DNA from: Zygnema cylindricum
Lineage: Eukaryota; Streptophyta; Zygnematophyceae; Zygnematales; Zygnemataceae
Reading direction: 5' to 3'
DNA length: 48,147 nt
Assembly: GCA_037447655.1 (NCBI GenBank)
Contig: JBBHKE010000344.1
Span: forward strand, 126,963-175,109
Part shown: piece by piece, positions 30,600-43,400 of the stretch
Layout of the letters: every line of letters starts with the position of its first letter
Numbering within the stretch: position 1 is the stretch's first letter
The notes under the pieces: generated by a model
Databases searched by the model: none
What the model was told of the DNA's origin: nothing
What the model saw: only the letters and a program-made list of their open reading frames with translations
Position numbers and translations under genes: made by a program

Positions 30600-31125
30600 A
30601 GTCTCCACGCAGAGTACATTACGACCATCCTAAGTTGTGTTGTTGTAGGCGACATTTGAGTTTGCACTTCCAAATCATAATTGGTTCGTGTTGCTCTGAC
30701 ATGACCATAGTGAGGTATCACATGAATGAGACATTTGTGTTTGCACTTCCAAACCATAATTAGCCCATGTTGCTCTAACATGACCATACTGAGGTATCAC
30801 ATAAAGGCAACATTTGAGTTTGCACTTCCAAACCATAATTGGCTCATGTTACTCTAACACGGCTATTCTGAGGTATCACATAGAGGCGACATTTGAGTTT
30901 GCACTTCCAAATCATAATTGGCTCGTGGTGCTCTAACACGGCCATATTGAGGTATCACATGAAGGCGACATTTGAATTTGCACTTCCAACTCATAATTGG
31001 CTCGTGTTGCTCTAACACGACCATATTGAGGTATCACATGAAGGCGACATTTGGGTTCGCACTTCCAAACCATAATTGGTTTGTGGTGCTTTAACACGGC
31101 CATACTGGGGTATCACATGAATCTG
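30600..31125. repeat. 79-bp minisatellite, six units
   Basis: The core GACATTTGAGTTTGCACTTCC starts at about 30651, 30730, 30809, 30888, 30967 and 31046, a constant 79-bp spacing. Each unit includes CATAATTGG, CTCTAACACGGCCAT and GAGGTATCACAT. Units differ by scattered substitutions but not by length. Confidence 0.88.
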
Positions 31126-31374
31126 ACTTGAGATATCATATAAACTTGACTTGGACTCGATCAAAACTTTGGCATTTTACAATTCATTTTGTGGTAAAAA
31201 TTCGGTTATTTACAATTTATTTTATATTACGTATAATACGTGTTTATTCTTGCTATCCAGCTAAGATAACTAAAAAAATGACAAAAAAAAATAGGAAAAC
31301 AAAAAACTACAGAGGAGTGAGATGTCAAGCTGCCTTTGCCGATTCTCTTTTTTTATTTTACACAACCCAAACCT

Positions 31375-31615
31375 AAAAAAAAAAAAAAAAAAAAACAAAA
31401 GACATAAAACACAAATATAAACAAAACAAAAACAAAATAAAAAACAGAAAACACAAATAAATACAAAATTAAAAACAAAAAATAACGTGATAAAAAAAAT
31501 AAAAAATCAATAAACATAACACAAAAAACTATGTGGTTAAAAAAACCAGAAAAAGAAATCAAAAAACAATAATAAGAATCTGAAAAACAAAAAGTATAAT
31601 AAAAAAAACATTCAA
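31375..31615. repeat. A-rich low-complexity tract
   Basis: Long runs of A with AAAACAAA-type sequence. It follows the first copy of a duplicated segment whose second copy (31634-32036) is followed by another such tract (32050-32640). Confidence 0.7.
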
Positions 31616-31624
31616 AGTTGTTTT

Positions 31625-32036
31625 GTTGTTGGCGACATATGAGTTTGCACTTCAAAACCATAATTGGCTCTAACACGGCTATACTAAGGTATCTCATGAA
31701 CTTGACCTGAGACCGTAATTGCCTCTAACACCACTAGCATCCCAAGTTGTGTTGTTGTTGGTTGTGTTGCTATTGTGTTCTTGTCAATACATCTAGCTTG
31801 CACTTCAAAACCATAATTGGCTCTAACATTGTCAGCGACATCTTAGCTTGCACTTCAAAACCATAATTGCCTCTAACACAGTCATACTGAGGTATCACAT
31901 GAACCTGACTTGAGGTATCATATAAACTTGACCTAGACTGGACTATGAACTTGACCATTTACAATTCATTTTGTGGTACAAATTTGGCTATTTACAATTT
32001 ATTTTGTATTAAGTTTAATACCTAAGTATACTAATC
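31625..32036. repeat. Diverged second copy of minisatellite and flank
   Basis: GCGACAT..GTTTGCACTTCAAAACCATAATTG recurs near 31634 and 31837. The tail (TATCATATAAACTTGAC..TTTACAATTCATTTTGTGGTA, 31908-32000) matches 31128-31200 after the first array. Confidence 0.75.
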
Positions 32037-32049
32037 GTCCGTGAAAAAC

Positions 32050-32640
32050 CAGAAAACAAAAAAAAAAAAAAAAAAAACATAAAACCAAAAACAGAAATAA
32101 AAAAACAAACAAAAAAAAACACTCAAAATATAATATAACAGTTAAAACAAAATCAAAAACATACACAAAACTTTGGATTAAATTAAATCAAAAAAACAAA
32201 TCAATAAAAATATGTTAACAAAAAAAAAAAAATAAAATAATAAATCAAATATATATATAACAAAAATAAAATGTTGATAAAAAAATAAACAAGGACAAAA
32301 AAAAAAAGAAAATCATAAAACGTAATGAAAATAAAACATATATAATACATTAAAAATATATATATATATATTACATTACATAAAAACCAAAAATACAACA
32401 AAAAAATATTTAAAATCAAAATTAATAAAATCAAAGCAAAATATGTATATAAAATACAATAACATAATATTATTAAAAAACATGAACAAAACAAACAATG
32501 AAAAACATATTCGCTATATTTAAAATAAAAACAACAAAAACAACCATTAAAACAAAAATAAAAAAATATTTTTAAAATAAACAAAACGATAAAGATAAAA
32601 ACAACAAAAAATATAAAACAAGAAACAACAATGTGTCACA
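32050..32640. repeat. A-rich low-complexity tract
   Basis: Almost only A, with AAAAACAAA and TATATA stretches. ORFs here are compositional. Confidence 0.75.
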
Positions 32641-34589
32641 TTTTTTTTGTCTTTTTGTTTTTGTTGTTGATGTTAAAACTCTTGTTACATTTATGTTTTT
32701 TTCGGTTGACGCATCTTTTTAATGCTTACCTGATTTTCATATCTTTGTTGTTGATACGTTTTTCTTTAATGTTTACGTTATGTCATTGATTGGAATTTTG
32801 GTTCATACCTTTTCAGACATTTTTTTGAAAATAATATAATTTGGTTTATTGGATTCATAAATTTTTCGGTAATTTTGTTGAAAATGGCATAATTCTGTCC
32901 ATATCTTTTTAGGACAAAGGAATTTATCTTTACATTAAGAGTTTGTTGACATGAACTGTCTATATTAAGTTAGGAAAGATATCTACATCATAGCGTACAA
33001 AAACAAAATAAAATAACACACATATAGATAAATATTTTGATAATTAGAATAAAAATGCACACGATGTTTAGTTTTTAATTATCATATATTTTTATTTTCT
33101 TATATATGCAGACAACGATTAATGGTGGCAAACGTAACATTAGTTTTGGATTTTAAATTTTGAACTTCGAAAATTTTGCTACGAAATTTGAAGTTTAAAA
33201 TTTGAAATGAAAATTGAATAGATAGTTCATTTTACGGTGTTAAAGTATGGTTATTAGAAAACTGAGAAAGGGTACTTTCAACGAAGGAGGTTACTGTTGA
33301 TAAAAGGAGGGTACTTTTGATAAACAAATCAATGGAGTGGCATCCACCGTGGCAGAAAGAACGTGGTTTGTACGACTGCAAGCTAGTTATAGTGTATTAA
33401 TCGTAGATATTTATTTGTTATTTCACGTAAACCAATGGTACACATCTACAGCGTGACTAGTGTCTTGACGAGGAATCTATCGACACATGCGTGGTTTGCA
33501 GGATTGTTCCGCGTCTTTGAAAAAAACAAAATATCCAACGTTTAAACTTTACGCATATACGTCTAGAATATCATGATCAGTATCTAATAAGCATCTTTTG
33601 TATGACGAACAAGAAGAAATGGTATGAAAGTCTACAAAACATACGGAGTTCAATAAACAACCATTTTTTTTCTCTAAAAGAGGTCTAACCTCAATCACAA
33701 ATTTCGATTGTGACACGTGGATGATAAATATCTGTGTCACTATAGCCTGAAGGATTCTCAACATTTGTACTTGATTAAGTGTAACTTAGCAAACTGACTT
33801 GGTATTGTAAAGAATATTCTCCGTACATGACTTTCAAGTGTCCCAATGCATAACAACAAAATTGTTAATCGAAGATGTGACTATTGCATACATCGCTAAT
33901 GCCCGTGATAAGTATAAATGTCCACAATTTGTCACGAAGCACTGTATTTTTTGAACGTTATGGTACGTTGCATATCTTTGTTTTACATGGTAGATGTAAT
34001 GCCTTTATAAGTATGTGTTGTTTGTGTGAAGAAGACATTTGCCGCTCTTGTTTAGACACCATGAAAAGACAAAGAGTTTTTAAACCTTCCAAAATAAAAA
34101 ATAAAAAAAAAATCTCTTTTGGAGTTGAAGGATTTTCAAATGGGGAAATATGTGTTTGTACACCTTTCGCGGTTGTTAAAAAACGTCGCTCCGAAAATAT
34201 CTTCCCGCTCCCTATCAGTCAGCTTAGAGCCACCTTGAGAAATAATGCGAAGTAGTGAATCAGAGGCAAGGTGAGAGATGTAGTCAATGCGAGGAGTAGT
34301 CGCTCCCATACATATTTTTCACCTTTTAGTGAAATGGCATTGAACCTTCAGACCTTACCAAAAAAAATTCCTTATAAGATGGCAATGGACAAAAAAAAAC
34401 AAATGCGTACTTTTATTCATGGAAAACCTTTGAAATTTTTTGAATCACTTTAAGAATCACTCTCGGTGTAGTGTAATGATATGTTTATATCAAAAATTGT
34501 TGAGTTGGCGATAATAGTGTCTATTAAATTTAATATTTCATATCGTTTATCGTTGATTTGGCGATAATACTGTCAATTAATTTTTGTCG
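32641..34589. other. Intergenic interval, no gene recognised
   Basis: AT-rich sequence with short ORFs lacking known motifs. A plus ORF at 33884-34255 has several Cys pairs but no domain I can name. Confidence 0.45.
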
Positions 34590-35880
34590 TTACCGTACAT
34601 CGTGAATCGCTTATAATGTTAATAATACTGTATTTGCGCCCCCAAATTTTGACCCTTGAACCTTAAATATAATGAACAATACTAATTTTTTATCTACGTT
34701 AATAACGGTACAATTTGGAACTATAATTTGGGCGGTTATGAAATAGTGGTATGTACGAAATGTATTTGTCCGTACTAAATTGCTAGTTTTTTTGTACATT
34801 TGTGCAGAAAGACTATCAAATAAAGGCGTCATCGTGCGAAAGTGAGTGCGCCGACACGAAAAAACGCACTCAAGTTTTATTCCTAATCATAAAGACATTG
34901 ACAAATCACGCGAACCTGTTCTCACATGTTCAAACGTCGATAATGTGAAAAGAGACAAAACGTTTTCACTATGAGAATAGGCATCCAATTTAGTGTTAAG
35001 TGGAAAAAATAACGTTAATGTTTTGTTTGCGTTAAGCCCTTAAATCCAAAATAGAATTATTTACACTATTTGTTTCTTTACACTAATATTTTTTTAACAC
35101 TATAACCGATTCACGGTGTAGATCTAATAAGTGATTTAACTTGTTGACTTAGAACTGTTCGGACATTACCGTAGTCTTGCCATTGCTGACTATTGTAGCA
35201 TTCTTCTTGTCGATACGATATGAAACGATAACTACAACCGTTCCCATGTTTGCCGCACTAGATATTGGACAGTTTTGTACAATACACCGCGAATCGTTAT
35301 TATCGTTGAGAAATTATTAGTGTTGAAAATTAATTTGGGTTATTAACACTAATTACGATTTTTACTTTTTTTGAAAAAAAGGTTTAACTCTAATTGATCT
35401 TTAATTCTATTTTTGGTACGACGGATCTGACATCACGATCTTCACGGTAAAATAGGTAAAAGTAAAAAAATTGATAAATCGTACACTGTTGCGTCCTTTG
35501 ACTCTAATTTTTTTATAACTCTAATTTGGGTGTCTGCGCGAATAATCATTACGTCACACATATTTTTACACTAAAATAGGTACGATCTTATCCTATATTT
35601 TATTATGAGCGCAGTTTTATATGCGAACACAATTATTTTAATCAATTTTTCGTACTTTTTTACTTAATAAAGTGCCATTTTGTACGGACTGACACGTCCA
35701 TACACCACACCATTCAATAATATCATAAATTATCATTATGAACGCTAATTCTCTATAACTGTAATTAACGTAAAGGAAACTTTAGTATTATGAATTCTAT
35801 TTCGGGTTTTGGAATCAAAATTTGGGGGCGCTGATATAGAGTTCATTACGCTAATAACGATTCGCGGTGTACTGTACAAT
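34590..35880. repeat. Inverted-repeat cluster (MITE or foldback type)
   Basis: Two nested inverted pairs are visible. TACACCGCGAATCGTTATTA (35283-35302) is perfectly inverted at 35852-35871, with TTGTACA further out on both sides. GCGCCCCCAAATTTTGA (34636-34652) is perfectly inverted at 35815-35831, and surrounding sequence is also similar. Variants of TACACCGTGAATCG lie at about 34596, 35128 (minus) and 35975. No transposase is seen. Confidence 0.7.
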
Positions 35881-36011
35881 AGTGTACCGTACACACCGGC
35901 CAGTATGGCACTTTAAGATTTACTGCATATCGTCGTTGTTATTCGTCATTACGAATTATAACTTTTTGTTCAGCACACCGTCAATCGCTTTTAGAGTAAA
36001 GGAATAAATAG

Positions 36012-36833
36012 TAGTGTTGTGTATCGGTAAGGATTTTCCGATAACCGATATGGGCCATTTTTCGGGGACCCGATAATCGATATATTGGTACAATATATCG
36101 CTATCGGTCTTATCGCCGATAAGTAGCCGATAATATCGGCTACTTATCGGCGATAATGCCGATAACGATAACTATCGGCGATAACTGTACGAACCGTACA
36201 GATAAATGTACGGCATGTACACTCATATGTACGTCTTATTCCCCCGACAGTAGCCGGCATAATATATGTACGGCTTTAGTACGGCTCCAGTTAAAGCGAT
36301 GTACCTTCCACATCCGACGCCGTGGCTTTGTCCCTTTCTTTTTTGAGATCCACTTAAAACCTGCCACGTGTCAATCCGTCGACTTTTTTGGCCAAAGCCG
36401 CCAAAAAAGCCATTCTGAGATGTCGGCGCTCACGCTGACCGTCCGCTCTTATTTTATCATTGAATGTCGTCCGTTCGATTCTAGCCGCGCGCATAATGTT
36501 ATTCTGCATCCGTTGTACTTTGAGTCCGCCGTCTTTTTACCGTTTCATGATAATCAGTTTATCGGTACAATTCCGTACATTCCCGTCAAATTTATGTACA
36601 GTTAACCGCCCAAAAAGTACTACAAAGTGCAACGTATTTTTTCGTCAAATTCCGTACATTTCCCGTAAAAAGCCGTACATTTCACGTAAATTTCCGTTCA
36701 GTTTACCGGACAGAAAGCATTCCGGACAGAAAGTACAGAAAGTACAAATATATCGGGACCGCTGACCGTTCGATAACGATAACTATCGGTATCGGTGTTA
36801 TCGCGATAAGTTTTTTACCGATACACAACACTA
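36012..36833. mobile_element. hAT-like MITE 2
   Basis: The 822-bp element has perfect terminal inverted repeats TAGTGTTGTGTATCGGTAA and a perfect 8-bp target duplication ATAAATAG (36004-36011 and 36834-36841), both typical of hAT transposons. It is non-coding. It contains a 47-bp near-perfect palindrome (36110-36156), a CACGTG box (near 36365) and many GTAC motifs. It lies about 660 bp upstream of the importin start codon and could affect its promoter. Confidence 0.9.
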
Positions 36834-36841
36834 ATAAATAG

Positions 36842-37494
36842 CGTAAAAAAAAATGTTATTAACCCTAATCGGGATTTTTTTTTTTTTTACGCGACCTGTG
36901 TGAAGAAACTCTCCTCGCCAAGGAGAGTCTCTTCATACTTGACGATTTGAGCGACTGCTTCGCGAATCTAAAAAAGTGAAACATCCAACGGTCGATACTT
37001 ACGCCTATAATATTGGAGTGGAGTCATCCAGTAAACATGTTTCATCTGTCAAAAAAAATAATGGTACGAATCTCTACGAAATCGTACGGTGTCGAGGAAG
37101 CAACCTTACTTTTCCTGTAATGGAAGTTCACCCTTACACAGGTATTTAATTATCTAGAGAGTACCGATTCGGTTCTGTACGAAATCATACGGCATCCAGT
37201 AAACAACCCCACACACCTATTTAATTATCTAGCGGAGTACCGATTCGGTTGCCTAGCAGCCGATTCAGCAGTTGCACGGGCTCCAGCCATTGCTCTTTGC
37301 TTGGGGCTCGGAGACGCGGTGTACCGTGAACACTGCGCACGAGTGCACAGACATTTGAGCTGCCAAATTGCGATACCGCAGACTTTGAAGGGTTTCTTTG
37401 CCGAAATCGGGGTACCAAGTTCAAATGCCAGACTTCGCCTCGAACTGGATTCGGTGGGTTGCGAGGCAACGCTCAGAGTGTCTACTTGATAGCT
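36842..37494 (+). promoter_or_regulatory. Proximal upstream region of the importin gene
   Basis: This is the sequence between MITE 2 and the start codon. It holds a strong hairpin (36902-36934), a pair of direct repeats (37143-37174 and 37218-37250) and presumably the 5' UTR in its last 200 bp. No TATA box or start site can be assigned with confidence. Confidence 0.4.
37143..37250 (+). repeat. Direct repeat in upstream region
   Basis: TATTTAATTATCTAG followed by GAGTACCGATTCGGTT occurs at 37143-37174 and at 37218-37250, about 75 bp apart. Confidence 0.85.
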
Positions 37495-40400
37495 ATGGCG
37501 TTATCTTCAACAGATGTGCCCACAATTTACTCTTATCTTCAAAATGCTCTAAGTCAGGACGAGACTATTAGAAAGGCAGCAGAACTCTCCTTAGAAGCGA
37601 ATGCAAGCAGGCCTGGATTTTGCTCTTGCCTGCTGGTCAGTAACATTCTGTATCCCTTTGGCGTCATTTCATGCTTCTGTATCACTTTAATGTGTAATTC
37701 ATGCATCTTGATATGACCTTTCTGACACGTAATCATTTGAAGCATTTTGTTATTGATCGGAGAGAAGGAGTGGGATTTCCATGCGAAACTCACACTCTCT
37801 TTTATTTTTGTGACTTTGTGAATTGTTACTGATGTTTGTTGAAGACGGTGTATCCAGGAGATCATAGCTGCTCAGGAGCTCGACAAGCAGGGTACAGCAA
37901 GATGGTTGGCCGCAGTTTACTTTAAAAACAGCATCAACAGGTTTTGGCGAGCTCGTAAAGATTCACAGTGAGTGCCTCAAAGCATTTTGCACCTTTGTTA
38001 TTTTTAGTATCACTTGAAGCAGCCATGCCATTATTATCTCCCCCCCCTCGCCCCCCTCTCTCTCTCTTGCTCTCCCCCGTTCCTCTCTCTCCCTCCTCTA
38101 TTTTTCCCTCTCTCTATTTCCCCCACCCTCTCTCTCTCTCTCTCTCTATCTCTCTCCCTCTCTCCTCCTCTCTCTCTCCCTCTTTCTCTCCTTCCATCCC
38201 TCCATCCCTCCCTCTTTCTCTCTTCCTCCCTCCTCCTCTCTCTCTCCCTCCTCTTTCTCTCCCTCCATCCCTCCCTCTCTTTCTCTCTCCCTGCCCGCTC
38301 TCCCTTCCCTCCTGTCTCTCCTCCCTCCTTCCCCTCTCTTTCTTTCCCTCCGTCCCTCTCCCGCCTCCTTTATTCCCTCCCTCCCTCCCTCCCTCCTTCC
38401 CTCCCTCTCCCTCCCTCCCTCCTTCCCTCCCTCTCCCTCCCTCCTTCGGCTCTCGTTCTCTCACACACTATTTGAGATTGTGACTGCATTACTGTTTAGC
38501 ATTTTGGACTATGTTTCCAGCTTGACGTCAGAATATCCTTGATTGTGCTTCCATCTTTGGTTTTGCACCAGAGGCATCGGGATCGAGGAGAAGCCTCATC
38601 TTCGTGCAAAACTTTTGGAGCTCCTTCGTGACGGAAATAATCAGGTCAATTTCTTGCTTAGCGGCCATTATCATGCCGGTTATGTATGTAATTTTTGGCT
38701 GCTAATATTACTTAACTTATGTTTTTCAACTACATTTCTTGTTCAGGTGGCAGTTCAACTGGCACTGTTGATCGCAAAGATTGCTCGGTTTGACTATCCA
38801 CGGGAATGGTAATGTACCTGATCCATGACTCTTGTGAGTTGTTAAAGCATAATATTTGAAAAAAATCCTTTGTTTTTTTCCTGGCTTTTGTCCCGATAAA
38901 AGTTTAGCTATTGCAGCTGTCATGGAGTAGCAAGTGTGACGCATATGGAAATTTTAACTCTTGGTATGTTTACATTTGCAGGCCTGAGTTGTTTCCTTCA
39001 CTCATACAAAAGTTACAGATACCTGATTCACTTATAACTCAGCGTGCGTATCTCGTTTTAAATCAAGTTCTGAAGGAATTGTCCACAAAGCGGTTGGGTA
39101 TTGACCAGCGGCAGTTTGCAGAGGTGCGAAAGTTGAGTAGTATTATTTCTGGTCCTAGTGTATGCTAGCCTTGTAGTGCAAAACTGGTGGTGCAGGTTAC
39201 ATATCTGCCTGGGTCTGTAATTTGTTCGTTTTCAGCGATGTCTTTATTCTAAGTGCAAGTTAGTTTTCCAAAGTGAGTATAGGTTGTAGCATTTTTTCTG
39301 GTGGCTGAGTTGTATGGGCGGTAATTGACTTAATGTGATTCAATGCACCAAACAGGTCTCTTCCCAATTGTTTGATCACACATGGCATCACTGGTATAGT
39401 GACACACAAAATTTAATGAAGACATTGACATTGATCATATCAAGCGGAAGGGAAGGTGCCATGTCACTTGAGGACCAGCAGGGGTTTGCGCTTACTTGTG
39501 AAAGATGGCTTCTCTGCTGTAAATCCCTTCGAAGAATGCTTATTTTTGGCTTCCCGAGTGATTTCAAGTCTATTCAGGTGAGCTTTATTACGGATGTATT
39601 ATATGCTCCTTTACGGGCAGCAACATGAATCCTGGTTTATGTGGTAACGTTATCCTGTGAAATCACGTATCTGGCTGCTGTATTATTCGAACGGTTCATA
39701 TGCTTCTCTTATAATCAGCTATGTAGTGCAAATTCTAGGTGAATGTAATTTTTTCCGCTGTGGATTTTCTATTGCAGGAGGTACCAGTCGTTCAGCGAGT
39801 GATACCAGCATACTTGCAAGCACTTCAGTCACTTCTGCAATTTTGTAAGTATCAAGTCTTTTTCTGTTGCCGAACAATGTTTGCTTAGAGCAAATTTAGG
39901 AGACAAACTTTTGACTTCACCGCCCAAGACTGATGAGTAAAAGAGTGTATTGGGATAGCAGTGCAAAATCAACCTCATTCCATACTTTCTTCACTCCCTA
40001 TGCTAATTAGAATCTTGGGTACATGACATGCTTCAGGGCTTGCCTTACAACAACAGCATGCAACCTTGCAACTCTTCCTGGAAAAGAGCTGCATAAAGCT
40101 TATGAAGTCACTGATTGACATACAAGCAACTCATCCTTATTCCTTCAGTAAAGAAGAGTTGATGTTGCCAGCTTTGGAATTCAGCTTCGTCCAAGTAACG
40201 GATGGGCAAAATGGCGGAAAACAGCTCTTTGAGCAGTTTCTCATTCAGTGCATGATTTTGTTGCAAAATATTTTGAAATGTGTTGCATACAAACAAGTAA
40301 AGGTTGGCAGAGTTGTTGGCAGTTCAACACCAACATTGCAAGAATCAAAAGCTAGGCTATCTGAGCAAGCACAACAATTGTGCCGCAAGTTTTTTGATAA

Positions 40401-43400
40401 CAACAGAGTGATATTCTTATGTGATGTCCTTGTTCAAAGGTATGGATGGACTTCTCTCGTTTTTCCTACCTTTCTTGCCACATATTAGTTGCAGAATTGT
40501 GCATAAAAGAATGAAGTAGTTTTGTCTAGAAGCAATTCCACACCAGCTCCAATATTGAATCAATGCCAGAGATCATTTTGGGCATAGATGCATTGCCCTT
40601 TTTTATGTCCGATATCTTCTATGCTCAAGCAGGAGTTGTAGAGGAAAAGAGTCTGTTCAATTCTGAAAATTACAAGTTGTTTAGTTAAATTGATAGATCT
40701 GAGCATTGGACATAGATGCTGCTGCTGGTTTGAGTACTCAGACAAAATCGATAGACAGCTGCAATTGTTTTCTCTTACAGAAGGTATTTTTTATTGTTCA
40801 AACATTAAATGTAACATTGGCATCACATATATTATCTTTTTTTTAGATAGCATTAACATGAGGCAGCTTGTACAGGAGGGTACAAGTTACTCTCTTCCAG
40901 CTTGACAACTGGGTCTTTATCAAATATCCTTGACTTAGCACATTCCGTTATCTTCATAGATATATATTTTTTGATGCTCCAGACATGTGGCGTTCAGCAT
41001 TGATTGTGCAGAAAGCTGATATTCTGCTCCTGTATGTAGTCTGTCTGATCGTGCTTTTTCCTTGTTCCCGCAGATATTTCATGCTCACAGAGGCTGATCT
41101 AGAAAACTGGGATCAAGACCCTGAAGAATTTCATCATGAGCAGGACCAAATCCAACTGAGGGATAAACTACGACCTTGTGCTGAGGCATTATACTTGGTG
41201 CTTTTTGAAAATTTTAAAGAGGTAAGGCTGAAAACTCTGAGAATTGTCAACTAAAAATGTTTTACATGAGGGAACTTTGCTTATTGGCCAAATTATTGTT
41301 GCCCTTTTGTCTCAGTTTTCAAACATCAAAGTCTGCAAGTTATGGAGTTCTGATGTTAAACGTTTGGGATATCCATATTTGACATTTATTCCTTCTTGGA
41401 TGCTGTTGATACCTCGGTACAAACTTTCTAACTTTTTGTCAAAGTGCGGGATTGCCGGCTGCAGGCTCTAGCACCAGTAGTGATGCAAATGTTGAAGCAG
41501 GCATCAGAGGGTTGTCCTCCACCAGGTCCAGATTCAGATGTCGTTATGACTCAAGCCTTACTTATCAAAGATGCATGCTATGATGCAGTCGGAGTTGCAA
41601 GTTATGATCTCCATGACTTCGTCGACTTTGATTCTTGGTAATTATCTCCTCGAGCTACAGTACACACAGTCGTATCTAATTTTTCTGGCCTGCATCAAAA
41701 TTTTAGGGCATTGAAAAATTTCTGAGAAATTTATGCAATGTATTGTGTATTTGTCCGTGGTTTCTTTCACATCTTGCGCTTCCAAGGTGCTTAATATTGG
41801 GGGTTCTTATTTTCTTTGTGCGAACTTTAGTGTGCACCTATTTTTGCCTGGAGTGTTCATGTGAAAGACCTTACTTTTTTTGTGAATTGATATAAAGTTG
41901 ATTGTTCTGAATGTATGCAACTTCTTTATCACAGGTGTTTATCAAAGGTTGTTTGTAATTAAAAACTGGATGGGTAATTTAGGGATGTGATGGTGCCGGT
42001 AGCATGCTTTTAAGACATGCGCATTGATGCTCGATATAGATAGCGATCAATAGATTATGAGCCCACGTAAAAAGAGCAACCAAACGATTGTCTCTGCTCT
42101 TTGATTCTATCATTTAACGTTCTTAATTTCCGCTTGGCGAGGAGACGTTGGGCCTCAAAGAAATGGAAGTGCTTTTGCATCTAGAAGATTTTGCATGATA
42201 AGAAACCAATGGGTATGTCTAATTGATCCTGAACGGTGAGTGTCTTGGTGTAAACACTTGTCTGAAGGTGATCGCAGATTGGACCTTAAAGCTGAAATTC
42301 GCACCGATGCAAATGCTAGAAGTGTTGTCGGCAGGAAGCGATTTGTGTCAAGTTAATGCAGAATCCATGCATGTTGTTATGCCGGCTGGTTGTGATTATA
42401 CGTTGATAGCTGATGGAACCAGGTGTGGGAAGTGTAATTTGCTCTTTTGTTTGAATTGCAAGAGATATGTGTCCATAATCCGTCCCTTCTGAATCTTTTG
42501 TTGTCTCTCCTCATTTATTCGCATACATCTACGTGATCTGTCAGTTCTCCATAGTTACCTGATTCTCCTCCTCATCTTCTGATTCCTGTGATACCATCCA
42601 ACGCTTCATGCTATTGTGATTGTTTCTTGAGTAAGAGTTAAGTTCAATATCTGTGTATTTCTGTTTACAGGTATAGGAGTGTGCTGGTCCTTGAGCTCGC
42701 TAATCGGCATCCTAATGGAAGAATCCTGAGAAGACGAGTAGCTTGGTTACTTGGCCAATGGGTCAGCAAGGTTAGGCGATTTCTATAGAGTCCATTCCTC
42801 AAGGCTGTCTTTGTGTGATGCAGTGCCATTACACCTATCTTTGGCTCCTGTCTTATTTTTTGTATATTTGGCGATTTTATTTTGCTGAATTTCACGAGGT
42901 TCAGTGATCTAAGATGTGCCCTTCACTGTGACTGCTGCAGATTAAAGATGGCCTCAGGAGAGAAGCTTACAGTGGGCTCATCAACCTTCTGCAGGATGGG
43001 GACTTGGCGGTGCAGGTAGGCCCTTAAAAAGCTGTGTTTGCTTATTGTTAATCTATTGGCTGTGTATGCATTCTTGGTCCGTTCTTACTCAATTTGTCCT
43101 GCTATAAATGAACGGTTGATTTATTGACCGTTTTTATTGGCCATTCGGTTGTCAAAATATTTTTGAATCTTTGGCAGTACCTTCTTTTTCCAATTGACGT
43201 ATTTTTCCATTTTATGTTCTATAAATACATGTTCGATTTGTCTTCATGGCAGTTAACATGTTTTGAAAGTTGTTTCAAAAATTGTCCATTCTACTACATT
43301 CTGTATTGCCGTATGGCTTTCACGTCATTGTATCATGACTATTGTACATTGCTAGATACATTTGGTTTTTCATCTTCTGATATAATGTTCAGCAATAATA

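Noticed and set aside
30600-31125. CRISPR-like array
   Set aside because: Units are contiguous 79-bp repeats without unique spacers, in a plant nuclear genome, so it is a minisatellite.
32201-32584. 127-codon hydrophobic minus-strand ORF resembling a membrane protein
   Set aside because: Phe/Leu/Ile/Tyr richness comes from the A-rich low-complexity tract read in reverse.
33884-34255. Small Cys-containing protein (CCLCEEDICRSC)
   Set aside because: Spacing does not fit a zinc finger I can name, there is no neighbouring gene structure, and the composition matches the surrounding AT-rich sequence.
37968-38483. Long Pro/Ser/Leu-rich ORF (and Gly/Arg/Glu-rich ORF on the other strand)
   Set aside because: Produced by the polypyrimidine repeat within importin intron 2, with open frames on both strands.
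42223-42492. 89-codon ORF inside importin intron 10
   Set aside because: No family recognised, and splicing exon 10 directly to exon 11 keeps frame and the conserved Trp codon.
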